A stretch of DNA of 64,000 nt from Bacillus sp. NP157 (GCA_018889975.1 CP076546.1:2170001-2234000), one strand, 5' to 3'. Counted from the first letter of the stretch, positions 41,794-52,614 are shown. Notes: a model not told the origin generated them from the letters alone. Numbers and translations are program-made.

Positions 41794-43017
41794 TCAGAGC
41801 TGGACGACGTCCCACTGCACGTCGGGACTGACATCGGCGGCGTAATCCACGCCCTCGACCTCGAACCCGAACAGCTTGATGAAGTCGTGCTTGTAGCCGG
41901 CGTAGTCGGTGTCGTCCCACAGGTTCTGCGTGGTCACCGTCGGCCAGAGCGCCTTGCACTCGTCCTGCACGTCGTCACGCAGCTCCCAATCGTCCAGGCG
42001 CACGCGGCCTTCCGCATCGGTTTCGGCCGGTTTGCCGTCGGTGCGATAGAGGCGATCGTGGAACAGGCGATTGATCTGTTCGATCGTGCCCTCGTGGATG
42101 CCCTTCGCCTTCATGATCTTGAAGACCATCGACACGTAGAGCGGGATCACCGGGATGGCCGAGCTGGCCTGGGTGACCACCGACTTCATGACGCCGACGT
42201 ACGACCGCAGGTTGAGGCCTGCATGGCGCTCGCCAAGCGACTTCGCCGTGCGGTCCAGGTGCTGCTTGGCCTGGCCCAGCGTGCCGTGCCAGTAGATCGG
42301 CCACGTGATCGAGGTACCCACGTAGCTGTAGGCGATCGTGGTGGCGTTGTCGGCGAGCACGCCGGCCTCGGCCAGCGCATCGATCCACAACGTCCAGTCC
42401 TCGCCACCCATGACGGTCACGGTGTCCTGCACTTCCTGCGGATTCGCCGGCTCGACGGTGGCCTGGATCACTTCGTTCTTGTTGGTGTCGACCGACGATG
42501 CGGTGAACGTCTCGCCCATCGTCTTCAGGGCCGAACGCACCAGCGTGCCAGGTTCGCCCATCGCCGTGCCTTCGGGCAGCTTGCGCACCGGGGAGGCCAG
42601 CGAATAGACGACGAGGTCGACCTTGCCGCCCATCTCGTTCCTGATGATCTCGATGGCCTTCGCGCGGGTCTCGTTGGCGAAGGCGTCGCCGTTGATCGAC
42701 TTCGCGAACAGGCCAGCCTCGCGGGCGAGGCGATCGAAGGCGCTGGCGTTGTACCAGCCGGCCGTGCCGGTCTTGGCATCGCTGGACGGCTTCTCGAAAA
42801 ACACACCCAGGGTCGCGGCACCGTGGCCGAAGGCCGCGGTGATGCGCGACGCCAGGCCGTAGCCGGTGGACGAGCCGATCACCAACACGTTCTTCGGACC
42901 ATCGGCGAAGCTGCCGCTGGCCCTGGTGATGGCGATCTGCTCTTCGACATTCTTCGCACAGCCGACCGGATGGGCGGTGGTGCAGATGAAGCCACGAACC
43001 TTGGGTTGGATGATCAC
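41794..43017 (-). CDS. fabV: Enoyl-ACP reductase FabV
   Basis: A 407-residue NADH-dependent reductase for the last step of fatty-acid elongation. FabV proteins are about 400 residues and resist triclosan. It begins [20 protein letters not shown], the typical start. The active-site Tyr-x8-Lys is present as [13 protein letters not shown] binding is by [16 protein letters not shown]. It is distant from the fab operon in the window, in line with separate control. Confidence 0.96.
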   Translation of the reverse strand: MIIQPKVRGFICTTAHPVGCAKNVEEQIAITRASGSFADGPKNVLVIGSSTGYGLASRITAAFGHGAATLGVFFEKPSSDAKTGTAGWYNASAFDRLAREAGLFAKSINGDAFANETRAKAIEIIRNEMGGKVDLVVYSLASPVRKLPEGTAMGEPGTLVRSALKTMGETFTASSVDTNKNEVIQATVEPANPQEVQDTVTVMGGEDWTLWIDALAEAGVLADNATTIAYSYVGTSITWPIYWHGTLGQAKQHLDRTAKSLGERHAGLNLRSYVGVMKSVVTQASSAIPVIPLYVSMVFKIMKAKGIHEGTIEQINRLFHDRLYRTDGKPAETDAEGRVRLDDWELRDDVQDECKALWPTVTTQNLWDDTDYAGYKHDFIKLFGFEVEGVDYAADVSPDVQWDVVQL

Positions 43018-43129
43018 GGGTTGTCCCTTTGACGCGGTAAGACCGCCATTCTAAATCGGGACGTGGTCCATGCGCTGCCGCATGTTAAAGCCGGGGATCG
43101 ACCGGCCAGCCCGGCTGGAAAGCCTAGGC

Positions 43130-43158
43130 AAAAAAAACCCCGCCGAAGCGGGGTTTTC
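43130..43158 (-). terminator. Intrinsic terminator after ppiD
   Basis: On the minus strand ACCCCGC-TTCG-GCGGGGT is followed by a run of seven T. It lies just after the ppiD stop and before fabV. Confidence 0.92.
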
Positions 43159-43163
43159 GTGGA

Positions 43164-45074
43164 TCACATGCGGTCGGTGGCGATGGTGATCTTGGCCCTG
43201 GCGCGTAGCGCATCCAGGTATTCGATCGTCGCGGCGCGAGCCATGGCATCCATCATCTGGCCGCGCAGCGCGTCACGCTCCGGCTTGGCGACCTTCGACG
43301 GGTCACCGTCGGTGACCTTGTCGACCGAGACCAGGGCATAGGTGCCATTGTCCATGGCGACGGCCGACCAGATTGCCTTGCCCGACACCGGACGCGGCAG
43401 CGAGAACGCTTCACGCAGCACGGCCGGCGGAACATCCTTTGCTTCACCCAGCTTGTTGCGGACCAGGCCGGTGGCCGTGTGCAGCGGGGCGCCGGCGATC
43501 GCCGCGGCATCGCCGCCCTGGCCGAGCTTCACGGCGAGTTCTTCGGCCTGCTTCTTCGCAAGCGTCTCGACGCGCTCGTCGAGGATGCGCTGACGGATGG
43601 CGTCCTTCACCGACGCGAGCGGCTGCGCCGTGGCCGGGTTGTGCTTGGCCAGGTGCATGATGATGGCGTCGCCCTTGCCGAGCTGCACCAGCGACGAGTT
43701 GTTGCCCTGGTTGAGCACGTCTTCGGCGAATGCCGCCTGGACGAACTTCGGATCCTGCGGGATGCCTTCGCCACCCTTGTGGCCGAACAGCGGGCTGGTC
43801 TTGATCTCCAGGCCCAGCTCCTTGGCGGCCGAATCGAGCGAGCCCGGGTTGCGCTCGGCGAGGTCCGCCATCTGGCCGGCCTTCTCGTTGTACAGGCGCT
43901 CGCCTTCGGCCTTGGCCCAATCGGTGGCGAGCTGCGCGCGCACTTCCGCGAACGGCTTGGCATCACCCTCGCGCGCATCGCGCACCCAGATGATGTGGTA
44001 ACCCTCGTCCGGCGAAAGGATCGGCTCCTTGCTCACGGCACCCTTGGCCATGCTGAAGAGCGCGGTGTCGAACGCCGGGTTGGTCACGCCTTTTTCCAGC
44101 CAGCCCAGGTCACCACCCGAACGCTTCGAGCCCGCGTCGTCCGAGTTCTCGGTGGCCAGCTTGGCGAAGTTTTCCGGCGTGGCTTCGGCAGCGATCTTCT
44201 TTGCCTTTTCCAGCGCGGCCTTCTGCTGGTCCGGCGTGGCGTTCTTCGGCACGTTGACGAGGATGTGCGAGGCCAGGCGCTGTTCCGGCTGCGCATAGCG
44301 CTGCTTGAACTTGTCGTAGTACTGGTGGAGCTGGTCGTCGGTGGGCTCGCCCACCTTCAGTGCGTCCTGCTTCACTTCCAGGTACTGCACGGAGACCTGC
44401 TCCGGCGTGGTGTAGTCGGCGACGTGCGACTTGTAGAACGCGTCGATGTCGCTATCCGACACCGTGGCATCCGTGAGCGACGGACGGCCCAGCGCAACGA
44501 AGCGCAGATCGCGCTGCTGGTCGTGCAAGCGGAAGAAATTGTCGACGTCGGCATCGCTGACCAGCGTGGTGGCCGAGATGGCCTCCGGCAGCATCTGCGT
44601 GGCGAGGTCGGCGCGCACCTTGGCTTCGTACATCGAGGGCGACATGCCCTGCGAGGCGAGCACGGCGCGGTACGCATCGGGATTGAAGCGGCCACCGACG
44701 GCGAAACCCTGGTCGCTGCCGATGGTGTCGCGCACGGAGGCGTCGGACACGGCGAGACCGAGATCGGTGTTCGCCTTCTGCAGCAACACCTGGTTGATCA
44801 TGCCGTCGAGGATCTGCTTCTTCAGCTCGGGCTTTTCCAGGTCCGCCACGGTGTAGGGCGAATTCGGCTGGGCCGCGAGCTGCTGGCGCAGTTCGGTGAG
44901 GCGGTTCTGCCAGTCCTGCTGGGTGATCTCGTGGTCGTCCACCTTCGCGACGTAGGTGTCCACGCGCGAAACGAAGTACGACTCGATGCCGAAGAAGGCC
45001 ACTGCGAAAACGCAGATGCCGAGGACAACGGCAGCGGGCCAACCGTGGATCTTGTTACGCAGGGCTTGCAGCAT
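43164..45074 (-). CDS. ppiD: Periplasmic chaperone / peptidyl-prolyl isomerase PpiD
   Basis: A 636-residue inner-membrane chaperone at the Sec translocon exit. It has a single N-terminal helix at about residues 15-34, an SurA-like N domain, then one parvulin domain (about 235-360; LASHILVNVP and GDLGWLEKG) and a C-terminal domain. Length is close to the 623 of E. coli. The order lon-hupB-(tRNA)-ppiD is conserved in gammaproteobacteria. Confidence 0.94.
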   Translation of the reverse strand: MLQALRNKIHGWPAAVVLGICVFAVAFFGIESYFVSRVDTYVAKVDDHEITQQDWQNRLTELRQQLAAQPNSPYTVADLEKPELKKQILDGMINQVLLQKANTDLGLAVSDASVRDTIGSDQGFAVGGRFNPDAYRAVLASQGMSPSMYEAKVRADLATQMLPEAISATTLVSDADVDNFFRLHDQQRDLRFVALGRPSLTDATVSDSDIDAFYKSHVADYTTPEQVSVQYLEVKQDALKVGEPTDDQLHQYYDKFKQRYAQPEQRLASHILVNVPKNATPDQQKAALEKAKKIAAEATPENFAKLATENSDDAGSKRSGGDLGWLEKGVTNPAFDTALFSMAKGAVSKEPILSPDEGYHIIWVRDAREGDAKPFAEVRAQLATDWAKAEGERLYNEKAGQMADLAERNPGSLDSAAKELGLEIKTSPLFGHKGGEGIPQDPKFVQAAFAEDVLNQGNNSSLVQLGKGDAIIMHLAKHNPATAQPLASVKDAIRQRILDERVETLAKKQAEELAVKLGQGGDAAAIAGAPLHTATGLVRNKLGEAKDVPPAVLREAFSLPRPVSGKAIWSAVAMDNGTYALVSVDKVTDGDPSKVAKPERDALRGQMMDAMARAATIEYLDALRARAKITIATDRM

Positions 45075-45120
45075 GATGCAACTCGCACAGGTGGCACCGG
45101 CAAACCGTTGCCGGCGGTAG

Positions 45121-45150
45121 ATAAAGCAAAGGCGCCACGCGGGCGCCTTT
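45121..45150 (-). terminator. Terminator after tRNA-Asp
   Basis: On the minus strand AAAGGCGCC-CGCGT-GGCGCCTTT, a perfect nine-base stem, followed by GCTTTAT. It lies ten bases after the tRNA 3' end. Confidence 0.82.
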
Positions 45151-45160
45151 GCAGGACGAA

Positions 45161-45237
45161 TGGCGGAGTGGACGGGACTCGAACCCGCGACCTCCGGCGT
45201 GACAGGCCAGCATTCTAACCGACTGAACTACCACTCC
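45161..45237 (-). tRNA. tRNA-Asp (anticodon GTC)
   Basis: A 77-base tRNA with encoded CCA. The acceptor GGAGTGG pairs with CCACTCC. The anticodon loop CTGTCAC carries GTC. It follows tRNA-Val by nine bases. Confidence 0.96.
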
Positions 45238-45246
45238 ACTTCCGTT

Positions 45247-45321
45247 TGGTGGGTGCTGAGGGGATCGAACCCCCGACCAGCGCCGTGTAAAGGCGACGCT
45301 CTACCGCTGAGCTAAGCACCC
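45247..45321 (-). tRNA. tRNA-Val (anticodon TAC)
   Basis: A 75-base tRNA with encoded CCA. The acceptor GGGTGCT pairs with AGCACCC. The anticodon loop in GCC-TTTACAC-GGC carries TAC. It begins 16 bases after the hupB stop, so it is probably co-transcribed with hupB and released by processing. Confidence 0.96.
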
Positions 45322-45337
45322 ACTAACGCAAGACTCG

Positions 45338-45610
45338 TTAGTTTACGGCCTTCTTGAGATCGTTGCCAGCCTTGAAGGCCGGGACGTTCGAAGCGGCGAT
45401 CTTGATCTCTTCGTTGGTGCGCGGGTTGCGGCCCGTGCGGGCGGCGCGGGAACGCACCTCGAACGAGCCAAAGCCCACGATGGCGATCTTCTCGCCCTTC
45501 GCCAGGCTCTCGCCCACCGCTTCGATGAACGCATTGAGCGCGTTCTCGGCTTCGATCTTCTTCAGATTGGCCTTTTCAGCGATGGCGGCGACGAGTTCGG
45601 ATTTGTTCAT
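45338..45610 (-). CDS. hupB: DNA-binding protein HU-beta
   Basis: A 90-residue nucleoid protein that bends DNA as a dimer. It starts [20 protein letters not shown] and contains the DNA-contacting arm signature [20 protein letters not shown]. The chosen ATG (45610) is the family start. A strong promoter lies 140 bases upstream. Confidence 0.98.
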   Translation of the reverse strand: MNKSELVAAIAEKANLKKIEAENALNAFIEAVGESLAKGEKIAIVGFGSFEVRSRAARTGRNPRTNEEIKIAASNVPAFKAGNDLKKAVN

Positions 45611-45752
45611 TACGTGACTCCCTAAAGGTAATTCGGAACGCCGAACGGCGATCCCGGAGGAAAAGACGTCAGGTCTGCGGGCCTGCCAGGGGCTTGGCCG
45701 GCGACCCCGCGATGCATGGCGCCCTTGCGGCGCGGGCAATGGCGGAGTGGTC

Positions 45753-45781
45753 TTTATACCAGCGCCCTACCCCGGCCGCAA
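45753..45781 (-). promoter_or_regulatory. hupB promoter
   Basis: On the minus strand TTGCGG (45776-45781), exactly 17 bases, then TATAAA (45753-45758). The spacer contains part of a 17-base motif that also occurs upstream of tig. Confidence 0.8.
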
Positions 45782-45883
45782 CACGAGCAATACCAACGTT
45801 TTCAGCGCATGTGCATCCACTCGGGAGGCTTGTGCCTGACAACGAAAAATATTATCGCGGGCGATTAATGACAGGACCGCGAA

Positions 45884-45918
45884 AACAAAAAGAGCGCACC
45901 TCAAAGGTGCGCCCTTTT
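45884..45918 (-). terminator. Intrinsic terminator of lon
   Basis: On the minus strand GGGCGCACC-TTTGA-GGTGCGCTC is followed by TTTTTGTTTT, 25 bases after the lon stop. Confidence 0.92.
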
Positions 45919-45943
45919 CGCGGAGGCGGAACGATACAGCAAA

Positions 45944-48454
45944 TCAGTGGGTGAGTGACGGCGAATTCTTGCCTTTGCCGCCCTTGCCGGCCTTGCGCGT
46001 CACCGCGACGCCCTTGCCTTCCTCGCCGGCTTTCACCGGGCCGATGGGACGCTCCAGCGCGAGGTCGAGCACTTCGTCGATCCACTTCACCGGATGGATA
46101 TCCAGCGAGCTGGTGATGTTCTCCGGCAGGTCGACCAGATCCTTCTTGTTCTCGTCCGGGATGATCACCGTGGTGATGCCACCGCGATGCGCAGCGAGCA
46201 GCTTTTCCTTCAGGCCACCGATCGGCAGCACGCGGCCACGCAGGGTGATCTCGCCGGTCATCGCGACTTCGGAGCGAACCGGCACCTTGGTCAAGGCCGA
46301 CACGAGCGCCGTGCACATCGCGATACCTGCGCTGGGGCCATCCTTCGGCGTCGCGCCTTCCGGCACGTGGATGTGGATATCCAGCTTCTCGTGGAAGTCC
46401 GGCTCGATGCCCAGGCCCGCGGCACGTGCACGCACCACGCTCAGCGCGGCCTGGATCGATTCCTTCATCACATCGCCAAGCTGGCCGGTGTGGACGAGGC
46501 GGCCCTTGCCCGGCACCACCGAGGCTTCGATGCTGAGCAGGTCACCACCGACCTGGGTCCAGGCCAGGCCCGTGACCAGGCCCACTTCGTTCTGCTGTTC
46601 GGCACGACCGAAGTCGAAGCGACGCACGCCGAGGTAGTGGTCAAGGTTGCTCGCGTCGACGCGCACCTTGCCCGGGGCGAGTGCCTTGCCCTTCGCGGCC
46701 TTGGCCGGGGCCTTGGCGACCTTCGCTTTCGCGCTGGCCGGCACGGTGCCCAGGGCGATCTCCTTCACTACCTTGCGGCAGATCTTGGAGATCTCGCGCT
46801 CGAGGTTACGCACGCCCGATTCGCGCGTGTAGAAACGCACGATGTCGCGCAGCGCATCTTCGGCGATCGACAGCTCGTCGCCCTCGAGGCCATTGGCCTT
46901 GAGCTGCTTCGGCACGAGGTACTTCAGCGCGATGTTGAGCTTTTCGTCTTCGGTGTAACCCGGGATGCGGATCACTTCCATGCGGTCCAGCAACGGGCCC
47001 GGGATGTTCAGCGAGTTGGCGGTCGCCACCCACATCACTTCGGACAGGTCGAGGTCGACTTCGAGGTAGTGATCGTTGAAGGCGTTGTTCTGTTCCGGAT
47101 CGAGCACTTCCAGCAGCGCCGACGACGGGTCGCCACGGAAGTCCATCGACATCTTGTCGATTTCGTCGAGGACGAACAGCGGGTTCTTCGTGCCAACCTT
47201 GTTGAGGTTCTGCACGATGCGGCCCGGCATCGAACCGATGTACGTACGGCGATGGCCACGGATTTCCGCTTCGTCGCGCACGCCACCCAGGCTCATGCGG
47301 ACGAACTTGCGGTTCGTCGCCTTGGCGATGGACTGGCCGAGCGAGGTCTTGCCGACGCCGGGCGGACCGACCAGGCAGAGGATCGGGCCCTTCATCGTGT
47401 TCACGCGCTGCTGCACCGCCAGGTATTCAAGGATGCGCTCCTTGACCTTCTCCAGCCCGAAGTGGTCGGCGTCGAGGGTTTCCTGGGCGAGCGCGAGATC
47501 CTTGCGGACCTTGCTGCGCTTCTTCCACGGCACGCCCACCACCCAATCAAGGTAGTTGCGCACCACGGTGGCCTCGGCAGACATCGGCGACATCTGCTTG
47601 AGCTTGTTGAATTCCTGGCGCGCCTTCGCGAGCACGGCCTTGGGCATGCCGGCGGCATCGATCTTCTTCTGCAGCTCCTCGATCTCGTTGGTGCCGTCTT
47701 CGCCCTCACCCAGTTCCTTCTGGATGGCCTTCATCTGTTCGTTGAGGTAGTACTCGCGCTGGCTCTTTTCCATCTGCGACTTCACGCGGCCGCGGATGCG
47801 CTTCTCCACCTGCTGCAGGTCCATCTCGCCATCGACGAGGCCGATCAGCAGCTCGAGGCGCTGGCCGACGTCGGCCGTTTCGAGCACGCGCTGCTTGTCG
47901 CCCATGCGCACGGAAAGATGCGCGGCGATGGAGTCGGCCAGGCGCGACGGATCGTCGATGCCCGACAGCGTCGCCAGGATCTCCGGCGGCAGCTTGCGGC
48001 TCTGCTTGACCAGCTGCTCGAACAGCGAGACCAGCGATCGCGAGACCACGTCGAGTTCGCGCTCGTTGCTCGTGTAAACGGGCTCGATCACGCGGGCACG
48101 GCCGCTCATCATGCCGGCTTCGTCTTCGAACGCTTCGATCTGGACGCGCGATTGCCCCTCGACCAGCACCTTCACGGTGCCATCGGGCAGCTTCAGCAAC
48201 TGGAGGACGCCAGCCAGCGTGCCGACCTGGTGCAGGTCGCCGATGGTCGGGTCGTCGATATCGGGGCTCTTCTGCGCCACCAGCAGGATCTGGCGTTCAC
48301 CTTCCATCGCCTGCTCGAGCGCACGCATGGATTTATCACGCCCGACGAACAGCGGAATGACCATGTGCGGATAGACCACGACATCGCGCAGGGGGAGGAC
48401 CGGCAACAGGTCCAGCGCGGCTTCGCTCGTGGTTTGGCTGCGATTCTTCGCCAT
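45944..48454 (-). CDS. lon: ATP-dependent protease Lon
   Basis: An 836-residue cytosolic AAA+ protease that degrades misfolded and regulatory proteins. It has the N-terminal substrate domain ([20 protein letters not shown]), Walker [16 protein letters not shown], and a C-terminal protease domain with Ser708 in [10 protein letters not shown] and the Lys of the dyad in [14 protein letters not shown]. It is about 50 residues longer than E. coli Lon. The extra is an Ala/Lys-rich insert ([18 protein letters not shown]) before the protease domain and a Lys/Gly-rich tail. Both are typical of this lineage as far as I recall. Confidence 0.97.
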   Translation of the reverse strand: MAKNRSQTTSEAALDLLPVLPLRDVVVYPHMVIPLFVGRDKSMRALEQAMEGERQILLVAQKSPDIDDPTIGDLHQVGTLAGVLQLLKLPDGTVKVLVEGQSRVQIEAFEDEAGMMSGRARVIEPVYTSNERELDVVSRSLVSLFEQLVKQSRKLPPEILATLSGIDDPSRLADSIAAHLSVRMGDKQRVLETADVGQRLELLIGLVDGEMDLQQVEKRIRGRVKSQMEKSQREYYLNEQMKAIQKELGEGEDGTNEIEELQKKIDAAGMPKAVLAKARQEFNKLKQMSPMSAEATVVRNYLDWVVGVPWKKRSKVRKDLALAQETLDADHFGLEKVKERILEYLAVQQRVNTMKGPILCLVGPPGVGKTSLGQSIAKATNRKFVRMSLGGVRDEAEIRGHRRTYIGSMPGRIVQNLNKVGTKNPLFVLDEIDKMSMDFRGDPSSALLEVLDPEQNNAFNDHYLEVDLDLSEVMWVATANSLNIPGPLLDRMEVIRIPGYTEDEKLNIALKYLVPKQLKANGLEGDELSIAEDALRDIVRFYTRESGVRNLEREISKICRKVVKEIALGTVPASAKAKVAKAPAKAAKGKALAPGKVRVDASNLDHYLGVRRFDFGRAEQQNEVGLVTGLAWTQVGGDLLSIEASVVPGKGRLVHTGQLGDVMKESIQAALSVVRARAAGLGIEPDFHEKLDIHIHVPEGATPKDGPSAGIAMCTALVSALTKVPVRSEVAMTGEITLRGRVLPIGGLKEKLLAAHRGGITTVIIPDENKKDLVDLPENITSSLDIHPVKWIDEVLDLALERPIGPVKAGEEGKGVAVTRKAGKGGKGKNSPSLTH

Positions 48455-48565
48455 GTTTTTGGGGTTTCCCTCAAAGGATGTGGGGCTCGCCCCGACACTG
48501 CGCCGGAGCCACCATGCTAGTCAAGTGGAGGTTGACGAGAGGACCATCAAGGCCTCGGCCTACAA

Positions 48566-48601
48566 ACGAAAACGGCCCCGGCGCTCACCGCGCCGGGGCC
48601 G
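48566..48601 (-). terminator. Intrinsic terminator of clpX
   Basis: On the minus strand a twelve-base stem CGGCCCCGGCGC/GCGCCGGGGCCG is followed by TTTTCGTTTG. It lies 22 bases after the clpX stop and separates clpX from lon. Confidence 0.92.
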
Positions 48602-48623
48602 TCCGATATCGCGCACAAGCCGA

Positions 48624-49913
48624 TCAGGCCGCGTCGCCACCCTCGCCCGCGATCCGCTGCTGCAGGTTGCCGCGGTAGATCAGGTAAGGCTCGGCCTGGC
48701 CATCGATGACGGCATCGTCGACGACCACCTTGCTGACATGCTCCAGCGACGGCAGCTCGAACATCGTGTCGAGCAGCACCTGCTCGAGGATGGTACGCAG
48801 GCCGCGCGCACCGGTCTTGCGCTTGAGCGCGCGACGGGCGATGGCGGACAGCGCTTCCGGCCGGAATTCCAGCTCGGCACCTTCCATGTCGAACAGCTTG
48901 CGGAACTGCTTGGTAACGGCGTTCTTCGGCTCGGTGAGGATCTGCACCAGGGCAGCCTCGTCGAGCTCGTCGAGCGTGGCCACGACCGGCAGGCGACCCA
49001 CGAACTCCGGGATGAGACCGAACCGGACCAGGTCCGCCGGTTCCACCTCGGACAGCATCTTGCCGACGTTCTCGGTGCGCTCTTTCGAACGGACCTCGGC
49101 GCCGAAGCCGATGCCGGTGGTCTCGCTACGCTGCTGGATCACCTTCTCCAGGCCGGCAAACGCGCCGCCGCAGATGAAGAGGATGTTGCGCGTATCGACC
49201 TGCAGGAATTCCTGCTGCGGATGCTTGCGGCCACCCTGCGGGGGCACCGAAGCCAGCGTGCCTTCGATCAGCTTCAGCAGTGCCTGCTGCACGCCTTCGC
49301 CGGACACGTCGCGGGTGATCGACGGGTTCTCGCTCTTGCGCGAGATCTTGTCGATTTCATCGATGTAAACGATGCCGCTCTGCGCCTTCTCGACGTCGTA
49401 GTCGCACTTCTGCAGGAGCTTCTGGATGATGTTCTCGACGTCTTCGCCGACATAGCCGGCTTCGGTCAGCGTCGTGGCATCCGCGATGGTGAACGGCACG
49501 TTGAGCAGGCGCGCCAGCGTTTCGGCCAGCAGCGTCTTGCCCGAACCGGTCGGACCGATCAGGAGGATGTTCGACTTGCCGAGCTCGACGTCGTCGTTCT
49601 TCTGGCGCGATTCCATGCGCTTGTAGTGGTTATAGACGGCCACCGACAGCGCTTTCTTGGCGCGTGTCTGGCCCACCACGTACTGGTCGAGGGCTTCCAT
49701 GATTTCGCGGGGCTTCGGAAGCTGGGTCCGGCCGGAGGCCGCCTTCTCTTCCAGTTCCTCGCGAATGATGTCGTTGCACAGCTCAACGCATTCGTCGCAG
49801 ATGAACACGCTGGGGCCGGCGATCAGCTTGCGCACTTCGTGCTGGCTCTTGCCGCAGAAGGAGCAGTACAGAATCTTGCCGTCGTTGGAACGGCCTTGCC
49901 GCTCGTCGCTCAT
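48624..49913 (-). CDS. clpX: ClpXP unfoldase subunit ClpX
   Basis: A 429-residue AAA+ unfoldase that feeds ClpP. The N-terminal four-Cys zinc finger is in LYCSFCGKS and [10 protein letters not shown]. Walker A is [16 protein letters not shown] and Walker [10 protein letters not shown]. The ClpP-docking loop contains IGFGAEV. It lies downstream of clpP in the universal tig-clpP-clpX order. Confidence 0.97.
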   Translation of the reverse strand: MSDERQGRSNDGKILYCSFCGKSQHEVRKLIAGPSVFICDECVELCNDIIREELEEKAASGRTQLPKPREIMEALDQYVVGQTRAKKALSVAVYNHYKRMESRQKNDDVELGKSNILLIGPTGSGKTLLAETLARLLNVPFTIADATTLTEAGYVGEDVENIIQKLLQKCDYDVEKAQSGIVYIDEIDKISRKSENPSITRDVSGEGVQQALLKLIEGTLASVPPQGGRKHPQQEFLQVDTRNILFICGGAFAGLEKVIQQRSETTGIGFGAEVRSKERTENVGKMLSEVEPADLVRFGLIPEFVGRLPVVATLDELDEAALVQILTEPKNAVTKQFRKLFDMEGAELEFRPEALSAIARRALKRKTGARGLRTILEQVLLDTMFELPSLEHVSKVVVDDAVIDGQAEPYLIYRGNLQQRIAGEGGDAA

Positions 49914-50016
49914 GCTTTGGGCCCTACTAAGGATCTAGATGCGCTTTGAGAATAGCACAGCACCCCGCCCCGGGAAGCCGGGGCGAAGTGCTGGATTTCA
50001 CAAGCGAAAAAACCAA

Positions 50017-50649
50017 TCAAGCCGACTTGACGGTGTCAACGGTGCGCCTGTCGAGGACCGAGTCGATCAGCCCGTAAGCCTGGGCTTCCGCGCCGCTCAT
50101 GAAGCGGTCGCGCTCGGTGTCGCGGGCGATTTCCTCGACCGTCTTGCCGCTGTGGTTCGCCAGGATGGCATTGAGACGCTCACGCATCGTGAGAATTTCA
50201 CGCGCGTGGATCTCGATGTCCGTGGCCTGGCCGGAAATGCCGCCAGCCCAGGGCTGGTGGATCATGATCCGCGAATGCGGCAGCGAGTAACGCTTGCCGG
50301 CCGCACCCGCCGCCAGCAGCAGGGCGCCCATCGAGGCGGCCTGGCCGATGCACATGGTGCTGACGTCCGGCTTCACGAACTGCATCGTGTCGTAGATCGC
50401 CATGCCCGCGGTGACGGAACCACCCGGGCTGTTGATGTACAGGTTGATGTCCTTGTCCGGGTTTTCCGATTCAAGGAACAGGAGCTGCGCGACGATCACG
50501 TTGGCCATGTAGTCGTCGACCGGGCCAACCGCGAAGATCACGCGCTCCTTGAGGAGGCGCGAGTAAATGTCGTACGAACGCTCGCCGCGCGAGGTCTGTT
50601 CGACGACGATGGGCACCAGGTTGAGGTTCTGGATCGGAGCCATGGACAT
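50017..50649 (-). CDS. clpP: ClpP protease subunit
   Basis: A 210-residue serine peptidase of the Clp complex. The triad is S106 in [12 protein letters not shown]131 in MIHQPWAGG and Asp at about 177 in [11 protein letters not shown]. The ATG at 50649 is preceded by AGGAGAG; the frame is open upstream but under the end of tig. A short propeptide before [16 protein letters not shown] is normal. Confidence 0.97.
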   Translation of the reverse strand: MSMAPIQNLNLVPIVVEQTSRGERSYDIYSRLLKERVIFAVGPVDDYMANVIVAQLLFLESENPDKDINLYINSPGGSVTAGMAIYDTMQFVKPDVSTMCIGQAASMGALLLAAGAAGKRYSLPHSRIMIHQPWAGGISGQATDIEIHAREILTMRERLNAILANHSGKTVEEIARDTERDRFMSGAEAQAYGLIDSVLDRRTVDTVKSA

Positions 50650-50702
50650 GGGGTCTCTCCTAGGTATGGGGCCCGGTTGATACTGTACAGCGGCGCGCTG
50701 AC

Positions 50703-51995
50703 TTACGCGCCGATCGGCCGCATTACCTCGTCGAAGCCCAGCTCCTGGTCGGTGGACTTGGCGTTGTCCGCCACCCACTCCGCGACCTGGTCTTCCATCA
50801 CGCGGTTCTGCAGTCCCTGCATCAGTTGGGGGTCACCGTTATACAGTTCAATGACCTTTTCCGGCTCTTCATAGGTAGAGGCAATCGCTGCGAGCATTTC
50901 GCCCATGCGCTTGCGGTCCAGGCGAAGCTCGTTCTTGCGGGCGATCTCACCCATCAGCAGCGCGGCAATGACGCGCTTGCGGGCGAACGGCAGGGCTTCA
51001 GCGACCATCTCCGGCGACGGCTGCTGGCCGCGCGGGAGGTTGCCGGCGGCCAGGCTCTGCGCCTCGGCATCGGCCATCAGGTCGGGCACGTCCAGCTCGG
51101 CGTAGGCGCCGGCCAGCTTCTCGGCCACTTCGGACTTCAGGCGGGCCATCAGGGTCGCCTTCAGCTCGCGCTCGAGGTTGGCCCGCACTTCCTTGCGGAA
51201 GGTGTCGATGCTGCCATCGGCCACGCCGAACAGCTGGATGAACTCGTCGTCCACCGCCGGGAGGTTCGGCTCCTGCACCTTCACGATCTTGAAGGTGACC
51301 TTGGCGGTCTTGCCGGCGAGGTCCGGGTTACGGAAGTCTTCCGGGAAAGCCACGTCCTGGACGAGGTCTTCGCCGGCCGAGCGGCCGGTCAGGGCCTCGT
51401 CGAGGGCCTTGAACAGGGTGCCCGAGCCGATCACGCTGCCGGCACGCTCCAGGCCTTCGGCCGGGAAGCGGTAGTCGCCGGATTCGGCGGCGTATTCGAA
51501 CATGACGAAATCGCCTTCCTTCGAAGCGCGGGCGACTTCGTCGAAGCTGCGACGCTGGGTGCGCAGGGTTTCGATCATCTTGTCGATGTCCGAATCCTTC
51601 ACCTCGGCCTTGGGACGGTTAATCTCAAGGGAGGCGACGTCGATGGCCGGGAACTCCGGCATGATTTCGAACGTGGCGGTGTAGGCGATTTCGCCGTCGA
51701 CCGGGTTGCCCGTGGTGTCCACCGACGGGTTGGCGATCGGCTGCAGCTTTTCCTGCGTGACCGCTTCGCGCAGCGTGGTGCCGATCAGGTCGGACAAGGC
51801 CTCGCCACGGACCTGCGCGCCGAAGCGCTGCTTGATCACCGTGGTGGGCACCTTGCCCGGACGGAAGCCCTTCAGGCGGACCGTGCGGCCCATTTCCGCG
51901 ATGCGCTCGGAGACCTGCGCCTCCAGGCGCTCGGCCGGGAACTTCACCGTGAGCTTGCGCCCGAGCTTGCCGACATTCTCAACCGAAACCTGCAT
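50703..51995 (-). CDS. tig: Trigger factor
   Basis: A 430-residue ribosome-bound chaperone and prolyl isomerase. The ribosome-docking motif is present as GFRPGKVP at about residues 44-51. The FKBP-type isomerase domain (about 160-245, with [17 protein letters not shown]) and the C-terminal chaperone arms follow. It is first in tig-clpP-clpX, 53 bases before clpP. Confidence 0.97.
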   Translation of the reverse strand: MQVSVENVGKLGRKLTVKFPAERLEAQVSERIAEMGRTVRLKGFRPGKVPTTVIKQRFGAQVRGEALSDLIGTTLREAVTQEKLQPIANPSVDTTGNPVDGEIAYTATFEIMPEFPAIDVASLEINRPKAEVKDSDIDKMIETLRTQRRSFDEVARASKEGDFVMFEYAAESGDYRFPAEGLERAGSVIGSGTLFKALDEALTGRSAGEDLVQDVAFPEDFRNPDLAGKTAKVTFKIVKVQEPNLPAVDDEFIQLFGVADGSIDTFRKEVRANLERELKATLMARLKSEVAEKLAGAYAELDVPDLMADAEAQSLAAGNLPRGQQPSPEMVAEALPFARKRVIAALLMGEIARKNELRLDRKRMGEMLAAIASTYEEPEKVIELYNGDPQLMQGLQNRVMEDQVAEWVADNAKSTDQELGFDEVMRPIGA

Positions 51996-52172
51996 GACCT
52001 CTCCTGAAACCGCCGCAAAACGCGGCGCGATGGCGACATCCGTCGCCTTGACCGAAAACCAAGGGTTTCACCGCGAGCGCCTGGCCCTACCCCGGCCGCA
52101 GCCGGTACTGGCGAAAAACCCCGCAAATGACTGCCCATTCTACGTTTTGCCATCACACCCCCGCAACAGGGC

Positions 52173-52607
52173 TCAAGCCCGGTTCCAGCGCCGGGGACCA
52201 CCCCCCTCCTTTGCCAGTGCATCGCCGGGATTGGCGAGGGCGCAAGCCGTCAGGGAAAGGCAGCCGCAGCCGATGCAATCGCCCAGCCGGTCTCGCAGGT
52301 TGGTGAGCTGGGCGGTCCGTTCGTCGAGGTCCTCGCGCCAGCGGGCCGAGAGGGCCGCCCAGTCGTCGCGACCCGGCGCCCTACCGGCCGGGAGGCCGGC
52401 GAACGCTTCCCCGACGGGCTCGAGCGGAATGCCCACCCGCTGGGCGGCGCGGATGATCGCGAGCCGGCGGAGCACGTCGGCGTGGTATCGACGCTGGTTG
52501 CCTGGGGTCCGCAGGCTGTGGATCAGCCCCTTCCGCTCATAAAAGTGCAAGGCGGACACTGCCACGCCGGCTCGCCTTGCCGCTTCACCCACGCTCAGCT
52601 CGCGCAT
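52173..52607 (-). CDS. soxR: Redox-sensing MerR-family regulator SoxR
   Basis: A 144-residue MerR-family activator that senses redox-cycling compounds through a [2Fe-2S] cluster. The N-terminal helix-turn-helix (SVGEAARRAGVAVSALHFYE) and the C-terminal cluster ligands CIGCGCLSLTAC are intact. In organisms without SoxS, SoxR directly activates a few genes for efflux and detoxification. It is divergent from an MFS exporter gene; a SoxR-box-like dyad lies seven bases beyond its start codon. Confidence 0.95.
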   Translation of the reverse strand: MRELSVGEAARRAGVAVSALHFYERKGLIHSLRTPGNQRRYHADVLRRLAIIRAAQRVGIPLEPVGEAFAGLPAGRAPGRDDWAALSARWREDLDERTAQLTNLRDRLGDCIGCGCLSLTACALANPGDALAKEGGGPRRWNRA

Positions 52608-52614
52608 CGCTTGA

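Larger units (their letters stand above)
45611..45943 (-). other. hupB leader and lon-hupB spacer (no gene)
   Basis: This 333-base stretch has no convincing gene. It holds the lon terminator (45884-45918), the hupB promoter (45753-45781) and about 135 bases of untranslated hupB leader containing TAGGGAGTCACGT as the ribosome site. The leader is long for a small housekeeping gene. Confidence 0.7.

Noticed and set aside
46094-48520. An open frame of about 800 codons on the plus strand, opposite lon
   Set aside because: High GC leaves long antisense frames open. Lon on the other strand has every family motif. The antisense frame has low-complexity His/Arg/Leu-rich sequence.
48455-48565. A sigma-32 heat-shock promoter before lon
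   Set aside because: CTTGAT and CTTGAC hexamers occur, but no CCCCAT-type -10 lies at 13-15 bases. The match is too weak to report.
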